Part shown: positions 17,459 through 26,324 of the stretch, piece after piece
Layout of the letters: every line of letters starts with the position of its first letter
Numbering within the stretch: position 1 is the stretch's first letter
NCBI GenBank assembly: GCA_964521195.1
Contig: CAZFRE010000004.1
Span: 62,001 to 126,000, forward strand
Source of the DNA: CAWDNM01 sp964521195
GTDB taxonomy: Bacteria; Actinomycetota; Coriobacteriia; Anaerosomatales; JAAXUF01
Reading direction: 5' to 3'
Length of the DNA: 64,000 bases
Notes under the pieces: model-generated
The model's input: the letters and a program-made list of their open reading frames with translations, nothing else
Database searches by the model: none
What the model was told of the DNA's origin: nothing
Made by a program: the position numbers and the translations under genes

Positions 17459-17701
17459 CTATGGAACGGGGTCGTGTCCACCCGGGTTCCACGGATGACA
17501 GCGCCCGATTCTCCGCAGCGCCATCCATCCTCCGCGCAACAGTCCGTAGCGTTCGACTGATGTTAGCGCATATGCCGAACATGTCGGCGTGAACCTGCAC
17601 GCATTCGGCAGTCCAGGCGAGATGAACACCTGATAGAAGCGAATCAGAAGCATCGCGAGTCGGCGGGGGAGTGATACCACGAAGATGAGTATCGCCTTCA
17701 C
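17459..17701 (-). CDS. yidD: Membrane protein insertion efficiency factor YidD
   Basis: 80-aa YidD with the family core YQVFISPGLPNACRFTPTCSAYA and RIGRCHPWNPGGHDPVP (two conserved Cys in the first block, one in the second). GTG start 17701 overlaps the rnpA stop by 4 nt (GTGA). It assists YidC-dependent insertion. Confidence 0.95.
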   Translation of the reverse strand: MKAILIFVVSLPRRLAMLLIRFYQVFISPGLPNACRFTPTCSAYALTSVERYGLLRGGWMALRRIGRCHPWNPGGHDPVP

Positions 17702-18030
17702 GAGGCGATCCCCGCCCTGGAGAGCACGCCGCGCAAGGCAGCGTCCAGATCGGCCGCGCGTGCTGCGGCTGTGCCTTCGCGGGCGATCAGGACGACGTCC
17801 CAGCCCGGCCAGGGGCCTCCCACACGAGAGGTGGCCGCCCGCATCACCCGCCGGCTACGGTTGCGCAGGACGGCGTTTCCCAGACGCTTGCCCGCGACAA
17901 AAGCAACGCGGCCCTCGGGGCCGCGTTCTTCGGTGACTTGTGCGACAAGCGCAATTATCAGGGGGTGAGCAACCCGCTTCGCCGTGCGGAAGATCGCGTC
18001 GATCTCTCGCGTCGACCTGATTGTGCTCAT
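17698..18030 (-). CDS. rnpA: Ribonuclease P protein component
   Basis: 110-aa protein subunit that helps the RNase P RNA bind pre-tRNA leaders. The RNR signature is present (GKRLGNAVLRNRSRRVMRAA, about residues 47-66). ATG at 18030, 35 nt after rpmH. The RNase P RNA gene itself was not found in this window. Confidence 0.94.
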   Translation of the reverse strand: MSTIRSTREIDAIFRTAKRVAHPLIIALVAQVTEERGPEGRVAFVAGKRLGNAVLRNRSRRVMRAATSRVGGPWPGWDVVLIAREGTAAARAADLDAALRGVLSRAGIAS

Positions 18031-18065
18031 CCGTTCACGTCCTTGCGAAACGTAGGCCGCCCGGC

Positions 18066-18200
18066 CTACGCGCTCAGGACCTTGCGCCCCTTGCGACGAC
18101 GGGCGGCAAGCACCGCACGACCACCACGGGTGGCCATACGCGCACGGAAGCCGTGCGTCTTCGCACGCTTCCGAACATTAGGCTGGTATGTCCTCTTCAC
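18066..18200 (-). CDS. rpmH: Ribosomal protein L34
   Basis: 44-aa L34, read directly from the minus strand: MKRTYQPNVRKRAKTHGF and RKGRKVLSA at the ends, rich in Arg/Lys. The start is GTG 18200 behind GAGGAGG. It is the first gene of the rnpA-yidD-yidC-jag operon, as in most bacteria. Confidence 0.97.
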   Translation of the reverse strand: MKRTYQPNVRKRAKTHGFRARMATRGGRAVLAARRRKGRKVLSA

Positions 18201-18246
18201 GTTTCCTCCTCGTTGCGCCCCGCTGGTTCTGGGGCAAAGCCCGACG

Positions 18247-18276
18247 ATTATATGCGGGTGCTTTCCGCAGTGTCAA
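18247..18276 (-). promoter_or_regulatory. Consensus sigma-70-type promoter of the rpmH operon
   Basis: On the minus strand TTGACA (18276-18271), an 18-nt spacer and TATAAT (18252-18247): both hexamers are perfect. The -10 lies 47 nt before the rpmH start, giving a short leader. Confidence 0.85.
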
Positions 18277-18400
18277 TGGCAACTGCTCGCAGGTGTGAAC
18301 GTCCCCTGTGACCCCTGCCGCGCGTGGGCGTGGTATCTGCCCGCTATCCGATCGGACGCTCCGTCGCACATCTTGGGAAGGGCCGGCTCCAAACTGCTCG

Positions 18401-18960
18401 TCAATCTGTGGATACTGTGGAAAACGCAGGATTCACGCTTGTGGAACCTGTGGACAACCGCTTGGCGCGGATTGTTGGCCTGGTAGGCCTTTGCTATCAT
18501 CGGCCCCTCGCGTAGACCTGTGCATAACTACTCTATTCACCTTGAAATGCCCCGTTTGTCGGCCAATATCTACCGCTTATCACCGATTCGGTGCTTGTCT
18601 CCATCTCGCGACGGTCGATCCCGATTCCGGACGACTCCTCGTCTTCTCGGGAAGGCGCGTGGTTTCCACAGTGGCGCTGACGGCCGGCATCGCTTTCCAC
18701 ACAGACTGACCGTGCGTTGAACGCAAACGCGCTCCGAGAGCAGGAGGATGGCCCTCTTGACGGCCACTTCACGGAAAGTGCTTTCCACAGGTGTGGAAAG
18801 CACTGTGGACAACGAAGGAAAGTGCACGTTAGAGACGGTGTCTTCTGAAAGGAAGATTGAACGGCAGGCGGTGGATACGGCCCTGAGCAGGGGCTCTGAT
18901 GTTGCCGGGGGTTGCCCGTCCTGTGGAAGAAGCTGTGGACGGGCCTGAGAATCTGGAAAG
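18401..18960. other. oriC: Probable replication origin: DnaA-box-like cluster between rpmH and dnaA
   Basis: No gene is supported from 18201 to 18970. The stretch holds many DnaA-box-like words: TGTGGATAC at 18407, TGTGGAAAA at 18416, TGTGGACAA at 18449 and 18804, TGTGCATAA at 18519, TTTCCACA near 18663 and 18694, and TGTGGAAGA and TGTGGACGG near 18920-18945. TGTGGACAA is the reverse of the actinobacterial box TTGTCCACA. Genes to the left read leftward and genes to the right read rightward, as at an origin. A second set of boxes follows dnaA, so the origin may be bipartite. The unwinding region is not identified. Confidence 0.75.
18777..18804. repeat. Perfect 13-bp inverted repeat of DnaA-box-like arms
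   Basis: AGTGCTTTCCACA (18777-18789) and its exact reverse complement (18792-18804) flank a 2-bp centre, directly abutting a TGTGGACAA box at 18804-18812. The arms contain the TTTCCACA word seen elsewhere in this origin region. Confidence 0.8.
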
Positions 18961-18970
18961 CTAGGGGGCA

Positions 18971-19861
18971 ATGAAATCGTTTTACTCGGCGGACGCCGTC
19001 TCGAACCTGGATCTGGGCTCTGCAGCTGATCATAGGACCTTTCGACCCGATTCAACACCCTTACATATACGTACGCGCGCGCGCGTGGCTGTGTACGAGG
19101 CGGCAGGGGCGGCTCCGAGGGTCGAAGACGTCAGTCCCGCTCCCGTGGCCGACTTCATCGAGTCCCTTACGACCCGCGTGTACGAGCTGGCCCGCGAGCA
19201 GGGCGGGTCGATTCCCTACACCGCGATACGGGAAGTCGTGGAGAACTTCATCCACGCCGATTTCGAGGAGCCTGTGGTGTCCATCCTCGACTCCGGCATG
19301 ACGCTGCGGTTCGCCGATCAGGGGCCCGGCATCGCAGACAAGGATCGCGCTGCGCTGCCGGGGTTCACTACCGCGAACGGTGAGATGAAGCGCTACATCC
19401 GGGGCGTCGGTTCGGGACTTCCCATTGTCCGAGACTTCCTGTCGATGTCGGGCGGCACGCTCGTGATGGAAGACAATCTGGGTGGGGGATCCGTCGTGAC
19501 GCTCTACGCCCACCGCACGCCCGCGGTTCCGCGAGCCAATTCCCTGCATGACCTCCCGACCGCCCCGGTCGAGACGGCCCCGTTCGGGTCACCCCATGCT
19601 TCGGTCGTGCAGGACGATCTCGCCCTTGGGGGGGCAGGACAGCCTCGGTTGTCCACTCGCCAGAAGCAAGTACTCGCACTCGTCATGGAGTCAGGTTCCG
19701 CGGGTCCCAGTCTCGTAGCCCGAGAGTTGGGGTGCGGCGTCTCCACTGCCTACCGCGACCTGGCGTCTCTGGAGGAACTCGGATTGATCTGCTCGGATGG
19801 CGGAAAACGAACCTTGACCGGTCTCGGTCTCGGCTGTTTTGAGAACCTCGTTACGCGATAG
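18971..19861 (+). CDS. Origin-linked GHKL ATPase fused to a winged-helix domain
   Basis: 296-aa protein, not a recognised named gene. Residues ~60-182 form a histidine-kinase-type ATP-binding fold: N-box EVVENFIHA (88-96), G1 DQGPGI (116-121), G2 GVGSGL (145-150) and GGGSVVTLYAH at the end. There is no membrane segment, sensor domain or phosphoacceptor H-box, so it resembles anti-sigma kinases or orphan ATPases rather than a full sensor kinase. A linker leads to a C-terminal helix-turn-helix (~225-290: LSTRQKQVLALV ... STAYRDLASLEELGLI), a winged-helix arrangement. It lies between the DnaA-box cluster and dnaA, whose likely start is 36 nt after its stop. A regulatory role at the origin is inference from position. 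Confidence 0.8.
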   Translation: MKSFYSADAVSNLDLGSAADHRTFRPDSTPLHIRTRARVAVYEAAGAAPRVEDVSPAPVADFIESLTTRVYELAREQGGSIPYTAIREVVENFIHADFEEPVVSILDSGMTLRFADQGPGIADKDRAALPGFTTANGEMKRYIRGVGSGLPIVRDFLSMSGGTLVMEDNLGGGSVVTLYAHRTPAVPRANSLHDLPTAPVETAPFGSPHASVVQDDLALGGAGQPRLSTRQKQVLALVMESGSAGPSLVARELGCGVSTAYRDLASLEELGLICSDGGKRTLTGLGLGCFENLVTR

Positions 19862-19897
19862 ATGAATACTCACCACACAAGCACCGAAGGGTCCATC

Positions 19898-21265
19898 ATG
19901 CCGGTAGACATCGATACGGTCTGGTCGAACGTACTCGAGATCGTCAGGGACGAATTGAATGAGCCGAGTTTCAAGACCTGGTTCGAACACACAGAAGCAG
20001 TGCGTCTCACAGACGATGGCGTATTCGTGGTCGGGGTCCAGAATGACTTCGCCCGGGCGTGGCTTGAGGATCGTTACTCACAACGCTTGAGCGCCGCCCT
20101 CACCCAGGTCGTTGGAGACGACTTGGCTGTCCAGATCATCGTGGACAGTTCGCTGTCTTCAGAATCTCCTGCTGAAGATACCCCTCTGGTGGCCGTGCCG
20201 GAGGAGGCCCCTCTTCCGGCTGAAGCCACGGGGGAGCGGGGAGATTTCGACCCCAAATACACGTTTGACTCGTTTGTGGTAGGTGACTCGAACGCCTTCG
20301 CGCGAACCGCCGCCCTCTCCGTCGCCGAGCAGCCCGGACTCAAGTACAACCCTCTGTTCATCTGGGGCGGACCGGGGCTCGGTAAGACCCATCTTCTGCA
20401 GGCCATCGGCCATTATGTGAGTCAGAACTTCCCTCACAAGAAGGTCATCTACGTCACTTCTGAGCAGTTCACCAACGACTACATCGATTCGCTCGGGCCC
20501 AAGACCACCGACCGGTTTCGTCAGAAGTACCGGTCAGTCGACGTCCTCCTGATCGATGACATCCAGTTCCTTGAGAAGAAGGAAGGTATTCAGGAGCAGT
20601 TCTTCCACACTTTCAACGAGCTGCAGCGCCACGGGAAAGCGGTGGTACTGGCGTCCGACCGCCCTCCCAAGGATATCAACATGGAGGAGCGCTACCGTTC
20701 TCGCTTCGCATCGGGCCTCCAGGCCGATATCCAGCCCCCTAACTACGAAACCAGGCTCGCTATCCTCAGGCAGTACGTTGACAGCGAGGGGCTCCCTATC
20801 GAGCCCGACGTACTCTCATATGTCGCTGACATCACAACCCCGAACATCAGAGAGATGGAAGGCGCGATGACCCGGATCGGCGCCTGGCTCCATCTCTCAA
20901 AGCGGTCGGTGGTCGATCTTCAGATGGCCAAAGAAGTACTTCTCACCGTCTTTCCCGAGCACTCCATGCGGCCGATCTCGATCGCCTCGATCCAGCGAGA
21001 GGTCTGCCGCTTCTTCGGCATCTCACATGCGGAGCTCGTGGGCAGCAAGAGGTCTCAGTCTATTGTCTATCCGCGGCAGATAGCCATGTATCTATCTCGT
21101 GAACTGACGGACCTCTCCCTCCCGAAGATCGGGGACGAGTTCGGTGGACGCGACCACACCACGGTGATGCACGCCACCGCCAAGATTCAGAAGCTGATGA
21201 GCGAGCAGCGTGATGTATACAACCAGATCCAGCAGTTGACGAACACCATCAAGCAGAAGAACTGA
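19898..21265 (+). CDS. dnaA: Chromosomal replication initiator DnaA
   Basis: 455-aa AAA+ initiator that binds DnaA boxes and opens the origin. It has an N-terminal domain I (TVWSNVLEIVRDELNEPSFKTWF), a short acidic linker, the ATPase core with Walker A GGPGLGKTH and Walker B VLLIDDIQFLE, sensor motifs, and the C-terminal box-binding signature GGRDHTTVMHA. I prefer ATG 19898 (GAAGGG upstream); ATG 19862, directly after the preceding stop, would add 12 poorly conserved residues. It is followed by a 240-nt box-containing gap and dnaN. Confidence 0.98.
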   Translation: MPVDIDTVWSNVLEIVRDELNEPSFKTWFEHTEAVRLTDDGVFVVGVQNDFARAWLEDRYSQRLSAALTQVVGDDLAVQIIVDSSLSSESPAEDTPLVAVPEEAPLPAEATGERGDFDPKYTFDSFVVGDSNAFARTAALSVAEQPGLKYNPLFIWGGPGLGKTHLLQAIGHYVSQNFPHKKVIYVTSEQFTNDYIDSLGPKTTDRFRQKYRSVDVLLIDDIQFLEKKEGIQEQFFHTFNELQRHGKAVVLASDRPPKDINMEERYRSRFASGLQADIQPPNYETRLAILRQYVDSEGLPIEPDVLSYVADITTPNIREMEGAMTRIGAWLHLSKRSVVDLQMAKEVLLTVFPEHSMRPISIASIQREVCRFFGISHAELVGSKRSQSIVYPRQIAMYLSRELTDLSLPKIGDEFGGRDHTTVMHATAKIQKLMSEQRDVYNQIQQLTNTIKQKN

Positions 21266-21505
21266 GGTCGTCTTCTTGCAGGGGTGTTGAAAACCCTGAG
21301 GACAACCTCTGGACAAGATGGGCACAACCGCGCCGTCGGAAGGATAGACTCAGTTCGTTGGGGAGAGTGTGGAAACACAGCACATGTCGTCCACACCCCC
21401 AGAGGAGGGGATACACCTTCTGTGAACAGCGAGAACGCGATGTATCCACATATGCACACCCCTTATTACTTCTAGTGCTAGTTCTATCAAGAAAGGAAAC
21501 ACCAT
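21266..21505. other. dnaA-dnaN intergenic region with further DnaA-box-like sites
   Basis: No gene is seen. Box-like words include TGTGGAAAC (21368), TCGTCCACA (21387) and GTATCCACA (21442). The last is followed by the most AT-rich stretch nearby, including ttattacttctag, which could be an unwinding element. It may be the second half of a bipartite origin, or hold the dnaN promoter, or both. Confidence 0.6.
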
Positions 21506-22606
21506 ATGAAGGTCAGCATCGCCCGGAGCGAACTACTCGAGTCTCTCTCGGTCGTCGGTAAGGGGATGTCAGCTCGATCCACACTTCCGATTCTGTCCGG
21601 AATACTCTTCACGGCAGCTGAAGGAGAGATCCTTCTGCAATCCACCGATCTGGAGATATCGGTGAAGAACACCGTGCCAGCCCTGGTGGAGCAGGACGGG
21701 CAGATCGTCCTTCCCGGCAAACTGCTTTCCGACATCGTCAGGAACCTGCCCGAAGCGGCAGTCACGATAGAGACCGAAGGTGACACCGCTCACGTCAGGT
21801 GCCAGCATTCGTCGTTCACAGTCAAGACCCTCAACCCTGCGGACTTCCCCAAGTTCCCGGAGGTTGCAGTCGACAAGAGCATCACCCTCCCCTCGCAGAC
21901 CCTCACCTCGATGGTGAAACACGTGTCGAGAGCAGTGAGCAGAGACGAGACCAGGGCGGTGTTGACAGGAATCCTGCTGGTCATCGAAGGCCCCGGGGTT
22001 CGAATGGTAGCCACTGACTCGTACCGTCTTGCGGTCAGAGAAGTGGTGCTCGAGAAGGTGGCCGGAGAAGACGTTGAAGTTGTGGTTCCCGGAAAGGCCC
22101 TCGAAGAGGTTACGAGGCTCGCTGGAGAGACCCCAGAGATCGTGCTTGGGGTCAGCGAGAATCAGGTAGTGTTCGAGTTCGGCAGCACGGTCTTCGTGAC
22201 CAGGAGGATTGAAGGGTCCTTCCCCAACTACAAGCAGCTGATCCCAAAGGAGTCAGAGACCACAGCAGTCGTCTCGGCGGAGGAGCTCACGGCCGCCGTC
22301 AAGCGTGTGTCACTCATGGCTCTCCACAACACGCCCTTGAAGATCGCGGTCAATGTGGCGGATCAGACCCTGTCGTTGTCGGCTACCACTCAGGACGTCG
22401 GAGATGCTTCAGAGGATCTGATGGTGAAAGCCGACGGCAAGGACGTCGAGATCGCCTTCAATCACGGGTTCTTGATGGATGGCCTGACGTCAGCCGGCAC
22501 AGAGAATGTCAGGCTCGAGGTGCAGAACCCTCTCAAGCCGGGGCTACTGAAGACAGAAGGAGACGAGGGTTTCTTGTATCTCTTGATGCCGGTGCGTCTC
22601 GGCTAG
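21506..22606 (+). CDS. dnaN: DNA polymerase III sliding clamp (beta)
   Basis: 366-aa beta clamp with three repeated domains; it tethers polymerase and repair proteins to DNA. Family blocks are GKGMSARSTLPILSGI, GSFPNYKQLIPKESET and the C-terminal YLLMPVRLG. ATG 21506 follows AAGGAAA. RecF starts 4 nt after its stop. Confidence 0.97.
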   Translation: MKVSIARSELLESLSVVGKGMSARSTLPILSGILFTAAEGEILLQSTDLEISVKNTVPALVEQDGQIVLPGKLLSDIVRNLPEAAVTIETEGDTAHVRCQHSSFTVKTLNPADFPKFPEVAVDKSITLPSQTLTSMVKHVSRAVSRDETRAVLTGILLVIEGPGVRMVATDSYRLAVREVVLEKVAGEDVEVVVPGKALEEVTRLAGETPEIVLGVSENQVVFEFGSTVFVTRRIEGSFPNYKQLIPKESETTAVVSAEELTAAVKRVSLMALHNTPLKIAVNVADQTLSLSATTQDVGDASEDLMVKADGKDVEIAFNHGFLMDGLTSAGTENVRLEVQNPLKPGLLKTEGDEGFLYLLMPVRLG

Positions 22607-22610
22607 AAGA

Positions 22611-23705
22611 GTGAGTCTCACTGTCAAACGAGTGGTCCTGCGTGACTTCAGGGGCTATGAGTCTGTCGAGTTGAGCCCTGATCCGGAACTGACGATACTA
22701 GTCGGCCCGAACGCGGCAGGGAAGACGAATCTGGTGGAGGCTATCCAGCTGATCACGGCGGGGACCTCATTCCGCCGCCCTCAGCTTGGCGAGGTGGTGC
22801 GTTGGGGGTCGCCGGAGGCAGAGGTCCTTCTCGAGGCGGAGGGTGAAGGACGGAGGTTCGAGACGTCACTGGTCATCACGGAGTCCGGCCGGAGAACGTA
22901 TCGAGTCAACGGCAAGATCAGGCGCAGAATCACCGAGGTGACCGGCATAATTCCCTGTGTGGTGTTCACGCCGGATGATCTCAGGATGGTGAAAGACTCC
23001 GCCGACAGGCGGCGGGCTGCGATCGACGGGGTGGGAGATCAACTGTCACCCGCCTTCTTCACCGCCCGCATGGAGTACGAACGGGTGGTTCGGCAGAGGA
23101 ACGCCCTCCTCAAGACGGAAGCACTCAACACAGACGTGTTCGACGCCCTCACCGAGAGACTCGTGGCACAGGGGGCGCAGTTCATGGGCCACCGGCGCCG
23201 GCTGTTCGATAGGGTCTCGCGCAAGATGTCTGAGGTCTATGGCGAGCTCACGCAAGGGGAACAACTGCTCGCTGAATACAGGCCGTCGTGGACACGGCTA
23301 GGATTGGACGGTTTCTCGGGCCGAGATGAAGCCCAGATCATGGCGGAGGCACTCGGTAGGGTGAGCAGAGAAGAACGAGCCCGCGGCGTGTCCCTTGTAG
23401 GGCCCCACAGGGACGAGATCGTCTTCTCAGTGAACGGCCGAGAAGCACGGGCCTTTGCTTCACAAGGACAGACACGGACGATTGCCCTTTCGTGGAAGCT
23501 GGCCGAGGTGAAGGTAGTGGCAGAGATAGCCGAGCAGACCCCTCTATTGCTACTCGACGATGTCATGTCGGAGCTGGATGAGGGCAGGCGTCATGCGTTG
23601 GCGGCATTCTGTGGGAAGGTGGCCCAGACGTTCATAACGACAACCACCCTCGGATACTTCGAAGATGAACTCGTCTCGAGGGCGAGAGTGGTGCAGGTGT
23701 CATGA
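22611..23705 (+). CDS. recF: Recombination mediator RecF
   Basis: 364-aa SMC-like ATPase that helps load RecA at gaps. Walker A GPNAAGKTN is near residue 33, the ABC-type signature lies in ASQGQTRTIALSWKLAE, and Walker B is LLLLDDVMSELD. It starts at GTG 22611 with a weak AGAAGA site just after dnaN, so coupling is likely. Its stop overlaps the next gene by ATGA. Confidence 0.96.
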   Translation: MSLTVKRVVLRDFRGYESVELSPDPELTILVGPNAAGKTNLVEAIQLITAGTSFRRPQLGEVVRWGSPEAEVLLEAEGEGRRFETSLVITESGRRTYRVNGKIRRRITEVTGIIPCVVFTPDDLRMVKDSADRRRAAIDGVGDQLSPAFFTARMEYERVVRQRNALLKTEALNTDVFDALTERLVAQGAQFMGHRRRLFDRVSRKMSEVYGELTQGEQLLAEYRPSWTRLGLDGFSGRDEAQIMAEALGRVSREERARGVSLVGPHRDEIVFSVNGREARAFASQGQTRTIALSWKLAEVKVVAEIAEQTPLLLLDDVMSELDEGRRHALAAFCGKVAQTFITTTTLGYFEDELVSRARVVQVS

Positions 23706-24241
23706 CCAGACGCCACGGGAAGAACGTCGGGCTCGGACGAGCTCTTGATTCACTAGTAGGGAGGCTGGACCGGCGGACCGGCGGTGCGGGGACATCCGCC
23801 AAAGTCGCCACTCTGTGGGCTGAGGTGGCGGGTCCGATGGTCTCCTCTCACACGACAGGCGTCCACCTGCGAAACAACGACCTGGTCGTATACGTCGACT
23901 CTCACGCATGGGCGAGCGATCTTTCGGCGCTGTCGGAACAGTATCGAGGGCGGATGAATGAAGGGCTTGGTAAGGAACTGGTACGGAGCGTGGTATTCAC
24001 TGTCTCTCGCAAGGTGGCCGACGAGAGGGTGTTCGCAGCCCGAGAGATGGAGACCGAGGAGTTCTACAGGGAGGACGACGTCGAGCCGGTCCCGCTGACG
24101 GACCTGGAGCGACGACAGGTGGAGGCCTCGGTCCAGGCGGTGCCAGGGGAGGAGCTCCGGGAGGCGGTCCTGAGAGCAACGGTAAAGGACCTGGAGTGGA
24201 AAAAGGGCATCGCGCTCAAGAACTCCCGCGAGAAGGCGTGA
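23702..24241 (+). CDS. dciA: DUF721 protein, DciA-type helicase operator
   Basis: 179-aa DUF721/DciA-family protein. DciA is the ancestral loader of the replicative helicase DnaB in bacteria lacking DnaC/DnaI. The conserved KH-like region is seen in TLWAEVAGPMVSSHTTGVHL and LVVYVDSHAWASDLSAL. ATG overlaps the recF stop (ATGA), and gyrB follows, the usual actinobacterial order. The acidic C-terminal third is less conserved. Confidence 0.85.
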   Translation: MTRRHGKNVGLGRALDSLVGRLDRRTGGAGTSAKVATLWAEVAGPMVSSHTTGVHLRNNDLVVYVDSHAWASDLSALSEQYRGRMNEGLGKELVRSVVFTVSRKVADERVFAAREMETEEFYREDDVEPVPLTDLERRQVEASVQAVPGEELREAVLRATVKDLEWKKGIALKNSREKA

Positions 24242-24283
24242 GAACGCTCCAGAGGCCCTAGAAATGGCAGTTCAACCCCAGTT

Positions 24284-24322
24284 GTTGTGGTACGATACGG
24301 GGGGCCACAACAAGATGTTGTG
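24284..24322. promoter_or_regulatory. Repeated GTTGTG palindrome upstream of gyrB
   Basis: GTTGTGG (24284-24290) and CCACAAC (24305-24311) form an inverted repeat around a TACGAT -10-like hexamer, and GTTGTG recurs at 24317. It could be an operator or part of a supercoiling-responsive gyrB promoter; the function is inferred only from placement. Confidence 0.4.
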
Positions 24323-24380
24323 TACTCGGCGTGGGGCGTGAGGGCCCCAGGTCCCCTTGAAGGTCTGAAAAGGAGTCAGT

Positions 24381-26291
24381 GTGCCCAAAGACGCCTCGTA
24401 CTCAGGGAAAGACATCCAGGTACTGGAGGGTCTGGAGGCGGTACGCAAGCGGCCCGGCATGTACATCGGCTCCACGGGTCCTCGGGGTCTCCACCATCTG
24501 GTGTACGAGATCGTGGACAACGCCGTAGACGAGGCCCTGGCCGGGTTCTGCACGAGCGCGGAAGTCGTCATCCACGCCGACAACTCCATCAGCGTCACCG
24601 ACAACGGGCGAGGCATCCCGGTCGATAAGCACCCCAAGCTGCGCAAGCCCACCGTCGAAGTCGTTCTTACCGTGCTGCACGCGGGTGGCAAGTTCGGCGG
24701 AGAAGGATACAAGGTCTCCGGCGGCTTGCACGGCGTAGGAGCCTCAGTCGTGAACGCGCTCTCCACCCGACTCGATGTCGAAGTCAAGCGGGACGGTGTC
24801 TTGTGGACACAGTCATACGATCACGGAAAGCCGATCGCCCCGCTGGCGCAGTCGGGGAAGGTGAAGGGCACGGGCACCAAGATCACGTTTTGGCCCGACC
24901 CGAAGATCTTCGAGACGATCGTATTCGACTACGACACCTTGGCCACGCGATTCCGCGAGACGGCTTTCTTGAACAAGAACATGAAGATCACCCTGACGGA
25001 CGAGCGAGAGCTCGAGCCCAGAGTCGAAGAGTTCCGCTATGCCGGTGGCATCGTGGACTTCGTCAAGTACCTCAACGAAAACAAAGAGACGATCCACAGC
25101 AAGCCGATCTACTTCGAGGCTGAAGGACCGGAGGGCACGGTCGAAGTTGCGTTGCAGTGGAACACGAGCTACTCGGATTCCGTTCTGGCCTTTGCGAACA
25201 ACATCAACACCCACGAGGGTGGCACCCACCTCGACGGGTTCAAGAACGCGCTGACGAGGACCATCAACGAGTACGCGCGACGCCAGGGGATTCTCAAGGA
25301 GAAGGACGAGAACCTCTCAGGCGAAGACATCCGGGAGGGTCTGGCGGCGGTCATCTCAGTGAAGCTTCGAGACCCGCAGTTCGAGGGACAGACGAAGACC
25401 AAGCTCGGCAACACGGAGATGAGGGGCCTCGTCCAATCAATCGTGACGCAGGGGCTCTCCGAATACCTGGAAGAGCACCCGAAGCCCGCCCGCTCGATAG
25501 TCACGAAGTCGGCTCAGGCGGCCAAGGCGCGGGCGGCTGCGCGCAAGGCGCGCGAGCTGACGCGGCGCAAGGGGTTGCTCGAGTCCTCCACGCTGCCCGG
25601 CAAGCTCGCCGACTGCTCCATCAAGGACGCAGCCCTGTCCGAGATCTACCTGGTAGAGGGTGACTCGGCGGGAGGTTCGGCCAAGCAGGCTCGCGACCGG
25701 AGTTTCCAGGCGATCCTTCCTCTGCGTGGCAAGATCCTCAACGTTGAGCGCGCCGGGCTCAACAGGGCGCTCGCGAGCGAAGAGATCCAAGCGATGATCA
25801 CGGCTATCGGAACGAACATCGGCGAGGAATTCGACATCGAGGCCGCGCGCTATCACAAGGCGATCATCATGACCGACGCGGACGTCGACGGAGCACACAT
25901 CCGCTGCCTGATCCTGACGTTCTTCTACCGGTTCATGCCGCAGATGATCGAGGAAGGCTACGTCTACATCGCGCAGCCGCCCCTCTACAAGATCAGCGTA
26001 GGCCGCAAGCATTCGTACGCCTACAACGACGCCCAGCTGCAAGAGGCGCTCGGGAAGCTGCCCGAGGGCAGCAAGTACTCGATCCAGCGCTACAAGGGTC
26101 TTGGTGAGATGAACCCGCAGCAGTTGTGGGAGACCACGATGGACCCGTCATCCCGAACACTCCTGCAGGTCTCGGTCGACGATGCCCTAGCCGCCGAGAA
26201 AGCCTTCACCGATCTCATGGGCGATCTTGTCGAGCCGCGCAAGGAGTTCATCCAGCGGCACGCCAAGGACGTACGGTTTCTGGACATCTAG
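24381..26291 (+). CDS. gyrB: DNA gyrase subunit B
   Basis: 636-aa ATPase subunit of gyrase, which introduces negative supercoils. It has the N-terminal GHKL ATPase (VDNAVDEALAG, DNGRGIPV, GGLHGVGASVVNAL), a transducer domain and the TOPRIM domain (EGDSAGGSAKQ, DADVDGAHI), ending at the PRKEFIQRHA tail. GTG 24381 lies behind AAAAGGAG. The length is typical of the short form without the proteobacterial insertion. Confidence 0.98.
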   Translation: MPKDASYSGKDIQVLEGLEAVRKRPGMYIGSTGPRGLHHLVYEIVDNAVDEALAGFCTSAEVVIHADNSISVTDNGRGIPVDKHPKLRKPTVEVVLTVLHAGGKFGGEGYKVSGGLHGVGASVVNALSTRLDVEVKRDGVLWTQSYDHGKPIAPLAQSGKVKGTGTKITFWPDPKIFETIVFDYDTLATRFRETAFLNKNMKITLTDERELEPRVEEFRYAGGIVDFVKYLNENKETIHSKPIYFEAEGPEGTVEVALQWNTSYSDSVLAFANNINTHEGGTHLDGFKNALTRTINEYARRQGILKEKDENLSGEDIREGLAAVISVKLRDPQFEGQTKTKLGNTEMRGLVQSIVTQGLSEYLEEHPKPARSIVTKSAQAAKARAAARKARELTRRKGLLESSTLPGKLADCSIKDAALSEIYLVEGDSAGGSAKQARDRSFQAILPLRGKILNVERAGLNRALASEEIQAMITAIGTNIGEEFDIEAARYHKAIIMTDADVDGAHIRCLILTFFYRFMPQMIEEGYVYIAQPPLYKISVGRKHSYAYNDAQLQEALGKLPEGSKYSIQRYKGLGEMNPQQLWETTMDPSSRTLLQVSVDDALAAEKAFTDLMGDLVEPRKEFIQRHAKDVRFLDI

Positions 26292-26324
26292 GCGACGGGG
26301 GAGGGCGAAGCGGCAGGCGCTTCG

